From: Phocaeicola_A sp963624095
GTDB lineage: Bacteria > Bacteroidota > Bacteroidia > Bacteroidales > Bacteroidaceae
NCBI GenBank assembly: GCA_963624095.1
Contig: CAVFNZ010000097.1
Span: forward strand, 1-9,501
DNA length: 9,501 nt
Reading direction: 5' to 3'
Of the stretch, positions 1 through 7,682 are shown in pieces (positions within the stretch are counted from its first letter, which is position 1; every line of letters starts with the position of its first letter). The position numbers and the translations under genes are program-made. The notes beneath the pieces are model-generated. The model made no database searches. It worked only from the letters and a program-made list of their open reading frames with translations, and had not been told where the DNA came from.

Positions 1-1368
1 GCTGTGGAGGACTTGACTTCCTATCCTTCCATCTTGGGCGGCCGCGTCAAGACCTTGCACCCGAAGGTGTTCGGTGGCATCCTGTGCCGCCGCGACATGG
101 AGGAGGACCAGCAGCAAATCGCTCTGTATGAAATCCCCGAAATAGACTTGGTTATCGTGGACCTCTATCCGTTTGAGGAGACGGTGGCATCCGGTGCGGA
201 TGAGGCTGCCGTAATCGAAAAGATAGACATAGGCGGTATCTCACTGATACGCGCCGGCGCCAAGAACTTCAAGGACGTGGTGATTGTGGCAAGCAAAAAC
301 CAATATAAACCTCTGCGCGACATCCTGTTCGACCGGGGTGCGAACACTACGCTGGAAGAGCGCAAGTGGTTCGCCAAAGAGGCTTTCGCCGTTTCTTCGC
401 ACTACGACTCGGCCATCTTCAACTATTTTGACAACAATGAAGGTTCGGCCTTCCGTTGCGCCTACGATGACCAGAAACTGTTGCGCTACGGTGAGAACCC
501 TCATCAGAAAGGATATTTCTTCGGCAACCTCGACGATATGTTCGACCAGATTCACGGCAAGGAGATTTCCTACAACAACCTGTTGGACATCAATGCGGCG
601 GTGGACTTGATTGACGAGTTCGACGAGATCACCTTCGCCATCCTCAAGCACAACAACGCTTGCGGCCTGGCTTCGCGCCCGACCCTGCTGGAGGCTTGGA
701 AAGACGCATTGGCAGGCGACCCCGTATCCGCGTTCGGTGGCGTGCTCATCACCAACGAGGTGATTGACCGGGCTACCGCCGAGGAGGTCAACAAGATATT
801 CTTCGAGGTCATCATCGCGCCCGACTACGACGTGGACGCGTTGGAGATTTTGGGACAAAAGAAGAACCGCATCATCTTGGTGCGGAAAGACATCGATCTT
901 CCGAAACGTCAGTACCGTTCGGTGCTGAACGGTGTGTTGGTTCAGGACAAGGACTTGGACATTGAGACAAAGGCCGACTTGAAGCAAGTGACCACCAAGG
1001 CTCCCACGGATGCCGAAGTGGAGGATATGCTGTTCGCGAACAAGATTGTGAAGAACAGCAAGAGCAACGCCATCGTGCTTGCCAAGAACAAACAGCTGTT
1101 GGCGAGCGGTGTCGGACAGACCTCGCGGGTGGACGCGCTGAAACAGGCTATCGAGAAGGCTCATAACTTCGGCTTCGACTTGACGGGCTCGGTGATGGCG
1201 AGCGACGCTTTCTTCCCGTTCCCCGATTGTGTGGAGATAGCCGACAAGGCCGGTGTGACCGCCGTTATCCAGCCGGGCGGATCCATCAAGGACGAGTTGT
1301 CGTTCAATTACTGTAATGAACATGGACTGGCTATGGTAACAACCGGTTTCCGTCATTTTAAACATTAA
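1..1368 (+). CDS. purH: Bifunctional AICAR formyltransferase / IMP cyclohydrolase PurH (5' end missing)
   Basis: This cytosolic enzyme performs the last two steps of de novo IMP synthesis: formyl transfer from 10-formyl-tetrahydrofolate to AICAR, then ring closure to IMP. The reading frame is open from base 1, so the start lies upstream; about 455 residues are present. Members of this family are a little over 500 residues, so roughly 50 N-terminal residues are missing. The GTG at base 4 is an internal valine codon, not a start. Visible motifs, numbered from that codon, are the cyclohydrolase segment GGRVKTLHPKVFGG near residues 12-25, then in the transferase domain RYGENPHQ at 161-168, KHNNACG at 215-221 (with the catalytic Lys-His pair), and near the end SDAFFPFPD and IQPGGSIKDE. 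The gene ends in TAA. mreB starts 16 bases later on the same strand, so read-through from purH into the cell-shape genes is plausible. Confidence 0.97.
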   Translation, partial: AVEDLTSYPSILGGRVKTLHPKVFGGILCRRDMEEDQQQIALYEIPEIDLVIVDLYPFEETVASGADEAAVIEKIDIGGISLIRAGAKNFKDVVIVASKNQYKPLRDILFDRGANTTLEERKWFAKEAFAVSSHYDSAIFNYFDNNEGSAFRCAYDDQKLLRYGENPHQKGYFFGNLDDMFDQIHGKEISYNNLLDINAAVDLIDEFDEITFAILKHNNACGLASRPTLLEAWKDALAGDPVSAFGGVLITNEVIDRATAEEVNKIFFEVIIAPDYDVDALEILGQKKNRIILVRKDIDLPKRQYRSVLNGVLVQDKDLDIETKADLKQVTTKAPTDAEVEDMLFANKIVKNSKSNAIVLAKNKQLLASGVGQTSRVDALKQAIEKAHNFGFDLTGSVMASDAFFPFPDCVEIADKAGVTAVIQPGGSIKDELSFNYCNEHGLAMVTTGFRHFKH

Positions 1369-1384
1369 TAAATAGCTATATAGA

Positions 1385-2407
1385 ATGGGACTGTTTTCGT
1401 TTACAAAAGAAATAGCCATTGACCTCGGTACGGCCAACACCATCATTACCTCGAACGGTAAGATTGTAGTGGACGAGCCGTCGGTGGTGGCACTCGACAA
1501 GGTCACGGACAAGATGATTGCCGTGGGCGAGCGGGCGAAAATGATGTATGAGAAGGAGAATCCGAACATACGCACCGTAAGGCCTCTGCGCGACGGCGTG
1601 ATTGCCGACTTCAACGCTTGTGAGCAGATGATGCGCGGACTCATCAAGAAGGTGAACATAGGGCACAGCCTCTTCTCTCCCTCCTTGCGGATGGTCATCG
1701 GAGTTCCTTCGGGCAGTACGGAAGTGGAATTGCGTGCCGTACGCGACTCCGCGGAGCATGCCGGCGGACGCGACGTGTACCTGATTTTTGAGCCGATGGC
1801 ATCGGCGGTCGGAATCGGACTGGATGTGGAAGGTGCCGTAGGTAACATGATTATCGACATAGGTGGCGGGTCAACGGAAATCGCCGTCATCTCCTTGGGC
1901 GGTATCGTGACCAACAGCTCTATCCGTATCGCCGGTGACGACTTCACGGCGGATATCCAGGAGTACATGAGACGCCAGCACAACGTGAAGGTCAGCGAAC
2001 GTATGGCCGAACGTATCAAGATATCCGTGGGGGCAGCCTTGACGGATTTGGGCGACGACGCGCCGGAAGACTACGTTGTGCATGGCCCGAACTGCATCAC
2101 AGCCTTGCCTATGGAGGTGTCCGTATGCTATCAGGAGATTGCGCACTGCCTTGAGAAATCCCTTGCCAAGGTGGAGATGGCCGTGCTCAACGCCCTTGAG
2201 AATACGCCTCCCGAACTGTACGCCGACGTGGTACACAACGGAATCTACTTGTCCGGTGGCGGCGCGCTGTTGAGAGGTCTCGACAAGCGTCTGGAAGAAA
2301 AGATAAACATTCCGTTCCACATTGCGGACGATCCTCTGCACAGCGTGGCGAGAGGTACCGGCATCGCGTTGAAGAACATTGACAAGTTCTCTTTCTTGAT
2401 GCGTTGA
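1385..2407 (+). CDS. mreB: Rod shape-determining protein MreB (bacterial actin)
   Basis: MreB is an actin-like ATPase. It forms membrane-bound filaments that orient and activate lateral-wall peptidoglycan synthesis by MreC, MreD, PBP2 and RodA, all encoded downstream. The protein is 340 residues, normal for the family. The start MGLFSFTKEIAIDLGTANT is typical: a short amphipathic membrane-binding end followed by the phosphate-1 loop DLGTANT. The phosphate-2 loop IDIGGGSTEIAVISLGG lies at about 157-173 and the adenosine motif LSGGGALLRGLD at about 289-300. The ATG lies 16 bases after the purH stop, with no Shine-Dalgarno sequence and no recognisable Bacteroidetes -7 box between them, so mreB may share purH transcripts. 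The assignment is secure; the promoter is unknown. Confidence 0.98.
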   Translation: MGLFSFTKEIAIDLGTANTIITSNGKIVVDEPSVVALDKVTDKMIAVGERAKMMYEKENPNIRTVRPLRDGVIADFNACEQMMRGLIKKVNIGHSLFSPSLRMVIGVPSGSTEVELRAVRDSAEHAGGRDVYLIFEPMASAVGIGLDVEGAVGNMIIDIGGGSTEIAVISLGGIVTNSSIRIAGDDFTADIQEYMRRQHNVKVSERMAERIKISVGAALTDLGDDAPEDYVVHGPNCITALPMEVSVCYQEIAHCLEKSLAKVEMAVLNALENTPPELYADVVHNGIYLSGGGALLRGLDKRLEEKINIPFHIADDPLHSVARGTGIALKNIDKFSFLMR

Positions 2408-2436
2408 TGCGGCTCTGTCTGATGAGAATATAGTAG

Positions 2437-2467
2437 AAGCGAAATCGGGTTTTCCTCGATTTCGCTT
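2437..2467 (+). terminator. Hairpin between mreB and mreC: candidate terminator or attenuator
   Basis: AAGCGAAATCG (2437-2447) is exactly complementary to CGATTTCGCTT (2457-2467), giving a perfect 11-bp stem. The 9-base loop GGTTTTCCT can add two G-C pairs with one bulged T. The sequence after the stem (TGTTGG) is not a run of T, so strong intrinsic termination is doubtful. The hairpin begins 30 bases after the mreB stop and ends 25 bases before the mreC start. It could partly terminate transcription, so that MreB is made in excess of the membrane subunits, or it could protect a processed mreB 3' end. The stem is seen directly; its function is inferred. Confidence 0.55.
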
Positions 2468-2492
2468 TGTTGGCAACTTAAAGTGGTGATTC

Positions 2493-3332
2493 GTGCGTAC
2501 TCTGCTCAGGTTTTTTGTACAATACAATAACTGGTTCCTTTTCATCTTCTTGGAGGCTATCAGCTTTTGGATGTTGTTCAGTTTCAACAACTATCAAGGC
2601 AGTGTGTATTTCTCTTCGGCAAACAGTGTCGTTGGGAGCCTTCATGAGGTTTGCAGCAATGTCGTTTCCTACTTCAGTCTGAGGAGTGCGAACGAACAGC
2701 TGATGGAACGCAACGTGTCGCTCGAACAGCAGATTGCGGCCTTGCGCAGGGTCTGCCTGACCTACCACGGAGATTCTATCCCCGCGGACTCTCTGCGGCA
2801 AGCCGTTGAGAAAGAGTGTCACTTGATGGATGCGGAGGTGGTCGTGAACTCCATCCGTCGCACCGACAACTTCATCACGATAAACAAAGGCGCGCTGGAC
2901 GGCGTGAAAGAGGAGATGGGCGTTGTGGACGGTCGCGGCGTAGTGGGCATCGTGTACCACACCTCGCCCCACTACTCATTGGTGATTTCCGTGCTCAACA
3001 GCAAAGCGAGCATCAGCTGCAAAATCAGTGACACCAACTACTTCGGCTACCTGAAGTGGGACGGCGGCGATTGCCAATACGCCAACTTGGTGGACATGCC
3101 CCGCCACTCCATCTGTGAGGTGGGCGACACCATCGTGACTACCGGCTTCACGCCCATCTTTCCCGAGGGGTTGATGGTGGGCACGGTGGAGGAAATCTCC
3201 GATTCACATGACGGACTCTCTTTCCTGTTGAAGATAAAGCTCTCCGCGGACTTCGGCAATCTGAACCAAGTGAAGATTGTCGACCGTAAGAACATGGATG
3301 AGCTGAAAGAGTTGCAAAAGCAGATTAAATGA
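2493..3332 (+). CDS. mreC: Rod shape-determining protein MreC
   Basis: MreC is the periplasmic scaffold of the elongasome; in studied rods it binds and activates PBP2 and links to MreD. The protein has 279 residues. A hydrophobic segment at about 14-30 (NWFLFIFLEAISFWMLFSF) is the single membrane anchor. A coiled-coil-like stretch with heptad character follows at about 65-90, then the beta-rich MreC core containing KGALDGVKEEMGVVDGRGVVG, the family's recurring GVKxGMxVV-type segment, and IFPEGLMVGTVEEI near the end. The start is GTG: an in-frame TGA at 2487-2489 lies just upstream, so no earlier start exists, and the N-terminus MRTLLRFF followed by an aromatic-rich anchor fits Bacteroides homologues as I recall them. 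There is no Shine-Dalgarno sequence. The gene follows mreB after 85 bases that include a strong hairpin. Confidence 0.95.
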   Translation: MRTLLRFFVQYNNWFLFIFLEAISFWMLFSFNNYQGSVYFSSANSVVGSLHEVCSNVVSYFSLRSANEQLMERNVSLEQQIAALRRVCLTYHGDSIPADSLRQAVEKECHLMDAEVVVNSIRRTDNFITINKGALDGVKEEMGVVDGRGVVGIVYHTSPHYSLVISVLNSKASISCKISDTNYFGYLKWDGGDCQYANLVDMPRHSICEVGDTIVTTGFTPIFPEGLMVGTVEEISDSHDGLSFLLKIKLSADFGNLNQVKIVDRKNMDELKELQKQIK

Positions 3333-3373
3333 TGTTCCATAGATTATAGGGGTATTTCTAATATTAGCTAAAG

Positions 3374-3877
3374 ATGACGATTGATTTCCTCAAAAATATA
3401 GGATGGTTCCTGTTGCTTGTCCTTCTGCAGGCCATGGTGATGAACCATATTTGCATCTTGGGTTATGCCAAGCCTTTGATATATGTTTACCTGATACTCG
3501 TCATCAGCAGCACCACCTCGCGTCTTGCCCTCCTGCTTTGGGGCTTCTGCCTGGGACTGGCGGTCGACATCTTCTCGAACACACTGGGTCTCAACACCGC
3601 CGCCACTACATTCCTGGCCTTTGTGCGTCCGGGTCTGCTGAACCTCTTCATTACCCACGAGAGTCCGGAAAATGCAGTCTGCCCGGGCTTCCACAGTTTC
3701 GGGGTCGCAAAGTTCTTCCGCTATGTGCTGATTGCGGTTCTCATCCATCACCTCATCCTGTTTACGCTGGAGTCATTCTCCTTCTTTGATTGGTTCTATC
3801 TGCTGGTGGCGACAGTCTCCAGCGCGCTGCTGACAACCCTTTGCGTGGGAGCCATTGACTGCATCGGTAAAAAGTGA
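3374..3877 (+). CDS. mreD: Rod shape-determining protein MreD
   Basis: MreD is a small polytopic inner-membrane protein of the elongasome, working with MreC to control PBP2. This 167-residue protein is almost entirely hydrophobic, with roughly five membrane segments (about 8-27, 33-48, 52-70, 114-130 and 140-160). It contains the family-like stretch WGFCLGLAVDIFSNTLGLNT, with the acidic residue in a membrane segment (Asp after GLAV) that is typical of MreD. MreD is poorly conserved in sequence, so the call rests on this motif, hydrophobicity, size and position between mreC and mrdA. The ATG is 41 bases after mreC. The last bases GTGA overlap the GTG start of the next gene by four bases, which suggests translational coupling to PBP2. 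Confidence 0.93.
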   Translation: MTIDFLKNIGWFLLLVLLQAMVMNHICILGYAKPLIYVYLILVISSTTSRLALLLWGFCLGLAVDIFSNTLGLNTAATTFLAFVRPGLLNLFITHESPENAVCPGFHSFGVAKFFRYVLIAVLIHHLILFTLESFSFFDWFYLLVATVSSALLTTLCVGAIDCIGKK

Positions 3878-5736
3878 ACCGTTGGCCTATGCGTTACTAC
3901 AACCTTGAGAATCGGAAATACGTCATCGGCGGCATCGTGATAGCTGTCGTCCTCATCTACATCCTGCGACTCTTCGCCCTCCAGATACTGAGTGACGACT
4001 ACAAACAGTATGCGGCAGGCAACGCTTTCCTCAACAAGGTGTTGTTCCCCGCACGAGGCGTCATCCACGACCGTAACGGGGAATTGTTGGTGTATAACCA
4101 ACCCGCCTACGACGTGATGGTCATCATGAAAGAGGTGGAAGACCTTGATACACTGGATTTGTGTGAAACGCTGAACATTACGAAAGAACAGTTCCTCCAA
4201 CGCATGAAGACCATCCAGAACCGCAACATCAACCCCGGCTTTTCGCGCTACACCGAACAGGTGTTCGTCAACCAGCTGTCCGCTGAGGAGTTCGCTGTGT
4301 TCCAGGAGAAATCGTTCCGCTTCAAGGGCTTCTACATGCGCAAACGAACCATTCGCCAGTACGCCTACAACGTGGGGGCGCACGTGCTGGGTGATATCGG
4401 TGAAGTCTCCAAGCGTGACATCACGGACGACGACTATTACCGCATGGGCGACTACATCGGCAAACAGGGTGTGGAACGCTCGTATGAGAAACAACTGCGC
4501 GGAGAAAAAGGCGCGGAGATTCTGCTTCGTGATGCCCGTGGACGTATCCAAGGCCACTACATGGACGGGGCACTCGACAAGACACCCGTACCGGGCAAGA
4601 ACCTTACCCTGGGTCTGGACATTAAGCTACAGCAACTGGGCGAAAGGTTGCTCGAAGGGAAAATAGGGAGTATCGTAGCCATAGAACCCTCTACCGGTGA
4701 AATACTTTGCATGGTTTCGTCTCCCTCGTACGACCCCCATCTGATGATTGGCCGTCAACGGGGCATCAATCATCTGGAGCTGACACGCAACGCCTGGAAA
4801 CCCTTGCTCAACCGGGCCGTGTCGGGAACGTATCCTCCGGGCTCCACCTTCAAGACATCGCAAGCCCTCACGTTCCTGCAAGAGGGCATCATAACCCCCG
4901 AAACAAGTTTTCCCTGTTCCAACGGCTTCGTGTTCAAGAACCTGCGTGTCGGTTGTCATGCCCACGGCTCTCCATTGCCGTTGGTGCCCGCCATCGCTAC
5001 CTCGTGCAATGGTTATTTCTGCTGGGGACTCTACTACATGATGGGTGCCCGCAAGAAATACGGTTCCGTGCAGAACGCCATGACCACCTGGAAGGACTAT
5101 ATGGTCTCCATGGGCTTCGGCTATCAGTTGGGAGTGGATATCCCCGGCGAGAAGCGTGGAATGATTCCGAATGCCGACTACTACGACAAGAACTACCGGG
5201 GCTCGTGGAACGGGCTTACCATCATCAGTATCGCCATCGGTCAGGGTGAGGTGACGCTGACGCCCCTTCAGATAGCCAACTTGGGAGCAACCATCGCCAA
5301 CCGGGGCTACTACTACGTCCCTCATGTGGTGAAAGAGATAGAGGACGGAGCGATTGACAACCTCTACCGGGTGCCTCACTACACCAAGGTGGAAAAGCAA
5401 TACTACGAAGTGGTGGTCGAGGGTATGCGTCAGGCCGTGTTGGGCGGTACCTGTCGGGGAGCCAACATCCCGGGCATCGAGGTGTGCGGAAAGACGGGTA
5501 CGGCACAAAACAAGGGTCATGACCACTCCGTGTTTATGGGATTCGCCCCCAAGGACGACCCGAAGATTGCCATTGCCGTCTATGTGGAGAACGGCGGATT
5601 CGGCGCGGTCTATGGCGTGCCCATCGGTGCCCTGATGATGGAGCAGTACCTCAACGGAGAACTCTCTCCGCAGAGCGAACTGAAAGCGACGGAATTCCAA
5701 CAAAGGAGGATTATGTATGACAACAAGGAACGTTAG
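3874..5736 (+). CDS. mrdA: Penicillin-binding protein 2, peptidoglycan D,D-transpeptidase of the elongasome
   Basis: PBP2 cross-links new lateral-wall glycan strands made by RodA and is a beta-lactam target. The protein is up to 620 residues. A membrane anchor lies at about 16-36 (YVIGGIVIAVVLIYILRLF). The pedestal/dimerisation domain (about 55-250) opens with GVIHDRNGELLVYNQPAYD, and the transpeptidase domain follows. All three active-site motifs are present: STFK at 324-327 (nucleophile Ser324), SCN at 377-379 and KTG at 540-542. The GTG start at 3874 overlaps the mreD stop by four bases. An ATG at 3889 would begin the protein MRYYNLENRKYV, the form closest to relatives as I recall them, so the true start may be five codons downstream. 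The 3' end overlaps rodA by 20 bases, which fits the PBP2-RodA partnership. Confidence 0.96.
   Translation: MNRWPMRYYNLENRKYVIGGIVIAVVLIYILRLFALQILSDDYKQYAAGNAFLNKVLFPARGVIHDRNGELLVYNQPAYDVMVIMKEVEDLDTLDLCETLNITKEQFLQRMKTIQNRNINPGFSRYTEQVFVNQLSAEEFAVFQEKSFRFKGFYMRKRTIRQYAYNVGAHVLGDIGEVSKRDITDDDYYRMGDYIGKQGVERSYEKQLRGEKGAEILLRDARGRIQGHYMDGALDKTPVPGKNLTLGLDIKLQQLGERLLEGKIGSIVAIEPSTGEILCMVSSPSYDPHLMIGRQRGINHLELTRNAWKPLLNRAVSGTYPPGSTFKTSQALTFLQEGIITPETSFPCSNGFVFKNLRVGCHAHGSPLPLVPAIATSCNGYFCWGLYYMMGARKKYGSVQNAMTTWKDYMVSMGFGYQLGVDIPGEKRGMIPNADYYDKNYRGSWNGLTIISIAIGQGEVTLTPLQIANLGATIANRGYYYVPHVVKEIEDGAIDNLYRVPHYTKVEKQYYEVVVEGMRQAVLGGTCRGANIPGIEVCGKTGTAQNKGHDHSVFMGFAPKDDPKIAIAVYVENGGFGAVYGVPIGALMMEQYLNGELSPQSELKATEFQQRRIMYDNKER
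5704..5709 (+). promoter_or_regulatory. Strong Shine-Dalgarno sequence for rodA
   Basis: AGGAGG at 5704-5709, within AAAGGAGGA, is a full match to the classical ribosome binding site. It sits seven bases before the rodA ATG at 5717, inside the last codons of mrdA (Gln-Arg-Arg-Ile). No other start in this window has such a site, and Bacteroidetes generally initiate without one. It supports the choice of the 5717 start for rodA. Confidence 0.6.
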
Positions 5737-7177
5737 TATATTCAAGTCGGTCGATTGGATAACCATCGTCATCTACCTGGCGTTGGTCATCTTTGGCTGG
5801 TTCAGCATCTGCGGGGCCAGCTTCACTTACGAGGAGATGGACTTCTTCTCGTTCGATACCCGTTCCGGGAAGCAGTTGGTCTGGATATGCTGCTCTCTCG
5901 GTCTGGGCACGATATTGCTCATGATAGAGGAACGGGTCTATGAGGTCTTCTCCATCGTCTTCTACGTGGCGATGCTTTTCCTGCTGTTCATCACGCCTTT
6001 CCTGGCGGAGGATACAAAGGGTTCCTACTCCTGGATAAAGTTCGGACCTGTCAGTCTGCAGCCTGCGGAGTTCGCCAAGTTTGCCACCGCTTTGATGGTG
6101 GCCAAGGTGATGTCGGTCTACGGCTTCACGCTCTCCAACCCCCGTTCGCTGCTGACCGTACTGATGCTGATACTGTTGCCCATGGGGCTGATAGTCCTGC
6201 AAAAGGAGACTGGATCGGCGTTGGTCTATCTGGCTTTCTTCCTGATGCTCTACCGCGAAGGCATGTCCGGGTCGTTCCTCTTCTTTGGTGTCTGCCTGGC
6301 AACCTATTTCATTGTGGGTGTCCGGTTCTCCGAAGTGCCGTTGACAGAGGTCGTCCCGACGGCATCGGGCACGTTCGCCGTGCTGCTGATGATTCCCTGC
6401 TTCACGGCAGGACTTCTGTGGGTCTACGGTAAGGAAAAGACCCAGGTGCGCATATCCCTGTTCGTCACGTTGCTCGTCACCCTGCTGGCCTTCTTGGTTG
6501 CCCAGTATGTGATTCCCTTTGATCTGATGTGGGTGCAGTTGGCCATCTGTGTCGGATGGGTGGTCTACCTGTTGGTGCTGAGCGTGAGGAAGCACAAGAA
6601 ATCCTTTGCGCTGATATCCCTGTTCACGATAGTTTCCGCCCTCTTCTTTTTCTCCAATGACATTGTGTTCAACAAGGTTCTGCAGCCGCACCAACAGATG
6701 CGTATCAAGGTGGTGCTGGGCATGGAGCAGGACTTGGCCGGTGCCGGGTACAACGTGAACCAATCCAAGATTGCCATCGGGTCGGGCGGCTTTCTGGGCA
6801 AGGGATTCCGTAACGGAACGCAGACCAAACTGAAATATGTGCCCGAGCAAGACACGGACTTTATTTTCTGTACCGTGGGCGAAGAGGAGGGCTTTGTAGG
6901 CTCCGCGGCCGTGCTGATACTCTATATGGTTCTCATCATACGGCTGATAGTGATGGCAGAGCGACAGAACACTACGTTCGGGCGGGTGTACGGCTACTCG
7001 GTAGCCAGCATTTTCTTCTTCCACCTATTTATTAATATAGGTATGGTGCTCGGACTGACTCCGGTGATAGGCATCCCGTTGCCGTTCTTCAGTTACGGAG
7101 GCTCTTCCCTGTGGGGCTTCACCATCCTGCTGTTCGTCTTCCTGCGGATAGACATAGAGAACAAAAACTCCCTCTAA
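5717..7177 (+). CDS. rodA: RodA, SEDS-family peptidoglycan glycosyltransferase
   Basis: RodA is the integral membrane polymerase of the elongasome: it joins lipid II into glycan strands that PBP2 then cross-links. The protein has 486 residues and many membrane segments. SEDS hallmarks are visible: GAGYNVNQSKIAIGSGGFLGKGF at about 338-360; PEQDTDFIF, whose Asp381 matches the essential Asp of E. coli RodA (Asp262); and near the end INIGMVLGLTP followed by IPLPFFSYGGSS at about 453-464. E. coli RodA is about 370 residues; the extra length lies mainly in the middle (about 210-325), which holds about four hydrophobic stretches where E. coli has fewer. The ATG lies inside mrdA, overlapping by 20 bases, after a strong ribosome binding site. 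The gene ends 19 bases from the convergent gldH, with no clear terminator hairpin between them. Confidence 0.96.
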   Translation: MTTRNVSIFKSVDWITIVIYLALVIFGWFSICGASFTYEEMDFFSFDTRSGKQLVWICCSLGLGTILLMIEERVYEVFSIVFYVAMLFLLFITPFLAEDTKGSYSWIKFGPVSLQPAEFAKFATALMVAKVMSVYGFTLSNPRSLLTVLMLILLPMGLIVLQKETGSALVYLAFFLMLYREGMSGSFLFFGVCLATYFIVGVRFSEVPLTEVVPTASGTFAVLLMIPCFTAGLLWVYGKEKTQVRISLFVTLLVTLLAFLVAQYVIPFDLMWVQLAICVGWVVYLLVLSVRKHKKSFALISLFTIVSALFFFSNDIVFNKVLQPHQQMRIKVVLGMEQDLAGAGYNVNQSKIAIGSGGFLGKGFRNGTQTKLKYVPEQDTDFIFCTVGEEEGFVGSAAVLILYMVLIIRLIVMAERQNTTFGRVYGYSVASIFFFHLFINIGMVLGLTPVIGIPLPFFSYGGSSLWGFTILLFVFLRIDIENKNSL

Positions 7178-7196
7178 GACACCGTCGGGGATTGGG

Positions 7197-7682
7197 CTAC
7201 TCCTTTCTGGTCAGCCGGATTCCCACGTCATGGATACCCGTGAGACGACCCTTCTTCATGTAGTGCGCCAGCTTGATGCGCACGTCGTGCCGATTGCTGA
7301 GGTGCAACGTCTTCACTCGATGCGTGGTCTGGTAATAGCGGTTGAGTCCCGAACCGATGTATCTGCCCTTGTCGTTGACCAGCCTGCACTGCAACGTGTC
7401 GCTCTCGAAACGGAGCGAGTCGGTGTTGTTGGCGTAGACCACCAGCCAAAGGTCTTTGAACTCCAGTTCCGAAGTGTTGCGCAACTCCACCTGAAGGTCG
7501 TAGTCCCCCTCTTCAATCATCTCCTTGGAGAGGTCGAAGACGAGTGTATCACCCTTGTTCCAACCCTCTTCGTTGAACGTTCGAAAAGAGTGATACAGAC
7601 AATCCGGTTGGCACGAAGCCAATAACCATGCCGTGAGAAGAACCGCGTTAGCTGTTAGCAGGCTCTTGACTTTTCTGCCCAT
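7197..7682 (-). CDS. gldH: GldH-family lipoprotein
   Basis: GldH is a lipoprotein first defined as needed for gliding in Flavobacterium; relatives are widespread in Bacteroidetes that do not glide, where the role is not known. I recognise the family from its size (161 residues here), the YHSF and DTLVFDL segments, the beta-rich body and the ricT neighbour. The start chosen at 7682 gives a textbook lipoprotein signal: MGRKVK, a hydrophobic stretch, then the lipobox LASC with acylated Cys24. The frame stays open for 22 more codons to an ATG at 7748, but that start would bury the signal peptide. The residues after Cys24 (QPDCLYH) show no acidic run like the surface-export signal of Bacteroidetes lipoproteins, so a periplasm-facing location is more likely. 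The first 35 bases overlap the end of ricT, suggesting co-expression. Confidence 0.85.
   Translation of the reverse strand: MGRKVKSLLTANAVLLTAWLLASCQPDCLYHSFRTFNEEGWNKGDTLVFDLSKEMIEEGDYDLQVELRNTSELEFKDLWLVVYANNTDSLRFESDTLQCRLVNDKGRYIGSGLNRYYQTTHRVKTLHLSNRHDVRIKLAHYMKKGRLTGIHDVGIRLTRKE

Noticed and set aside
241..2019. A 592-codon open frame on the minus strand opposite purH and mreB
   Set aside because: It spans two certain genes on the other strand, resembles no family I know, and is the kind of shadow frame produced by biased third codon positions.
2462..2469. TCGCTTTG resembling the Bacteroidetes -7 promoter box TAnnTTTG before mreC
   Set aside because: It misses the conserved A and has no convincing -33 element; most of it is the right arm of the hairpin.
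3358..3367. Ten-base palindrome CTAATATTAG before mreD
   Set aside because: Short and AT-rich, with no loop, partner site or known binding motif; chance occurrence is likely.
5711..7024. A 437-codon minus-strand frame opposite rodA, and a 381-codon one at 4627-5772 opposite mrdA
   Set aside because: Both mirror membrane or enzyme genes with clear catalytic motifs on the plus strand; their His- and Gln-rich content is that of antisense translation.
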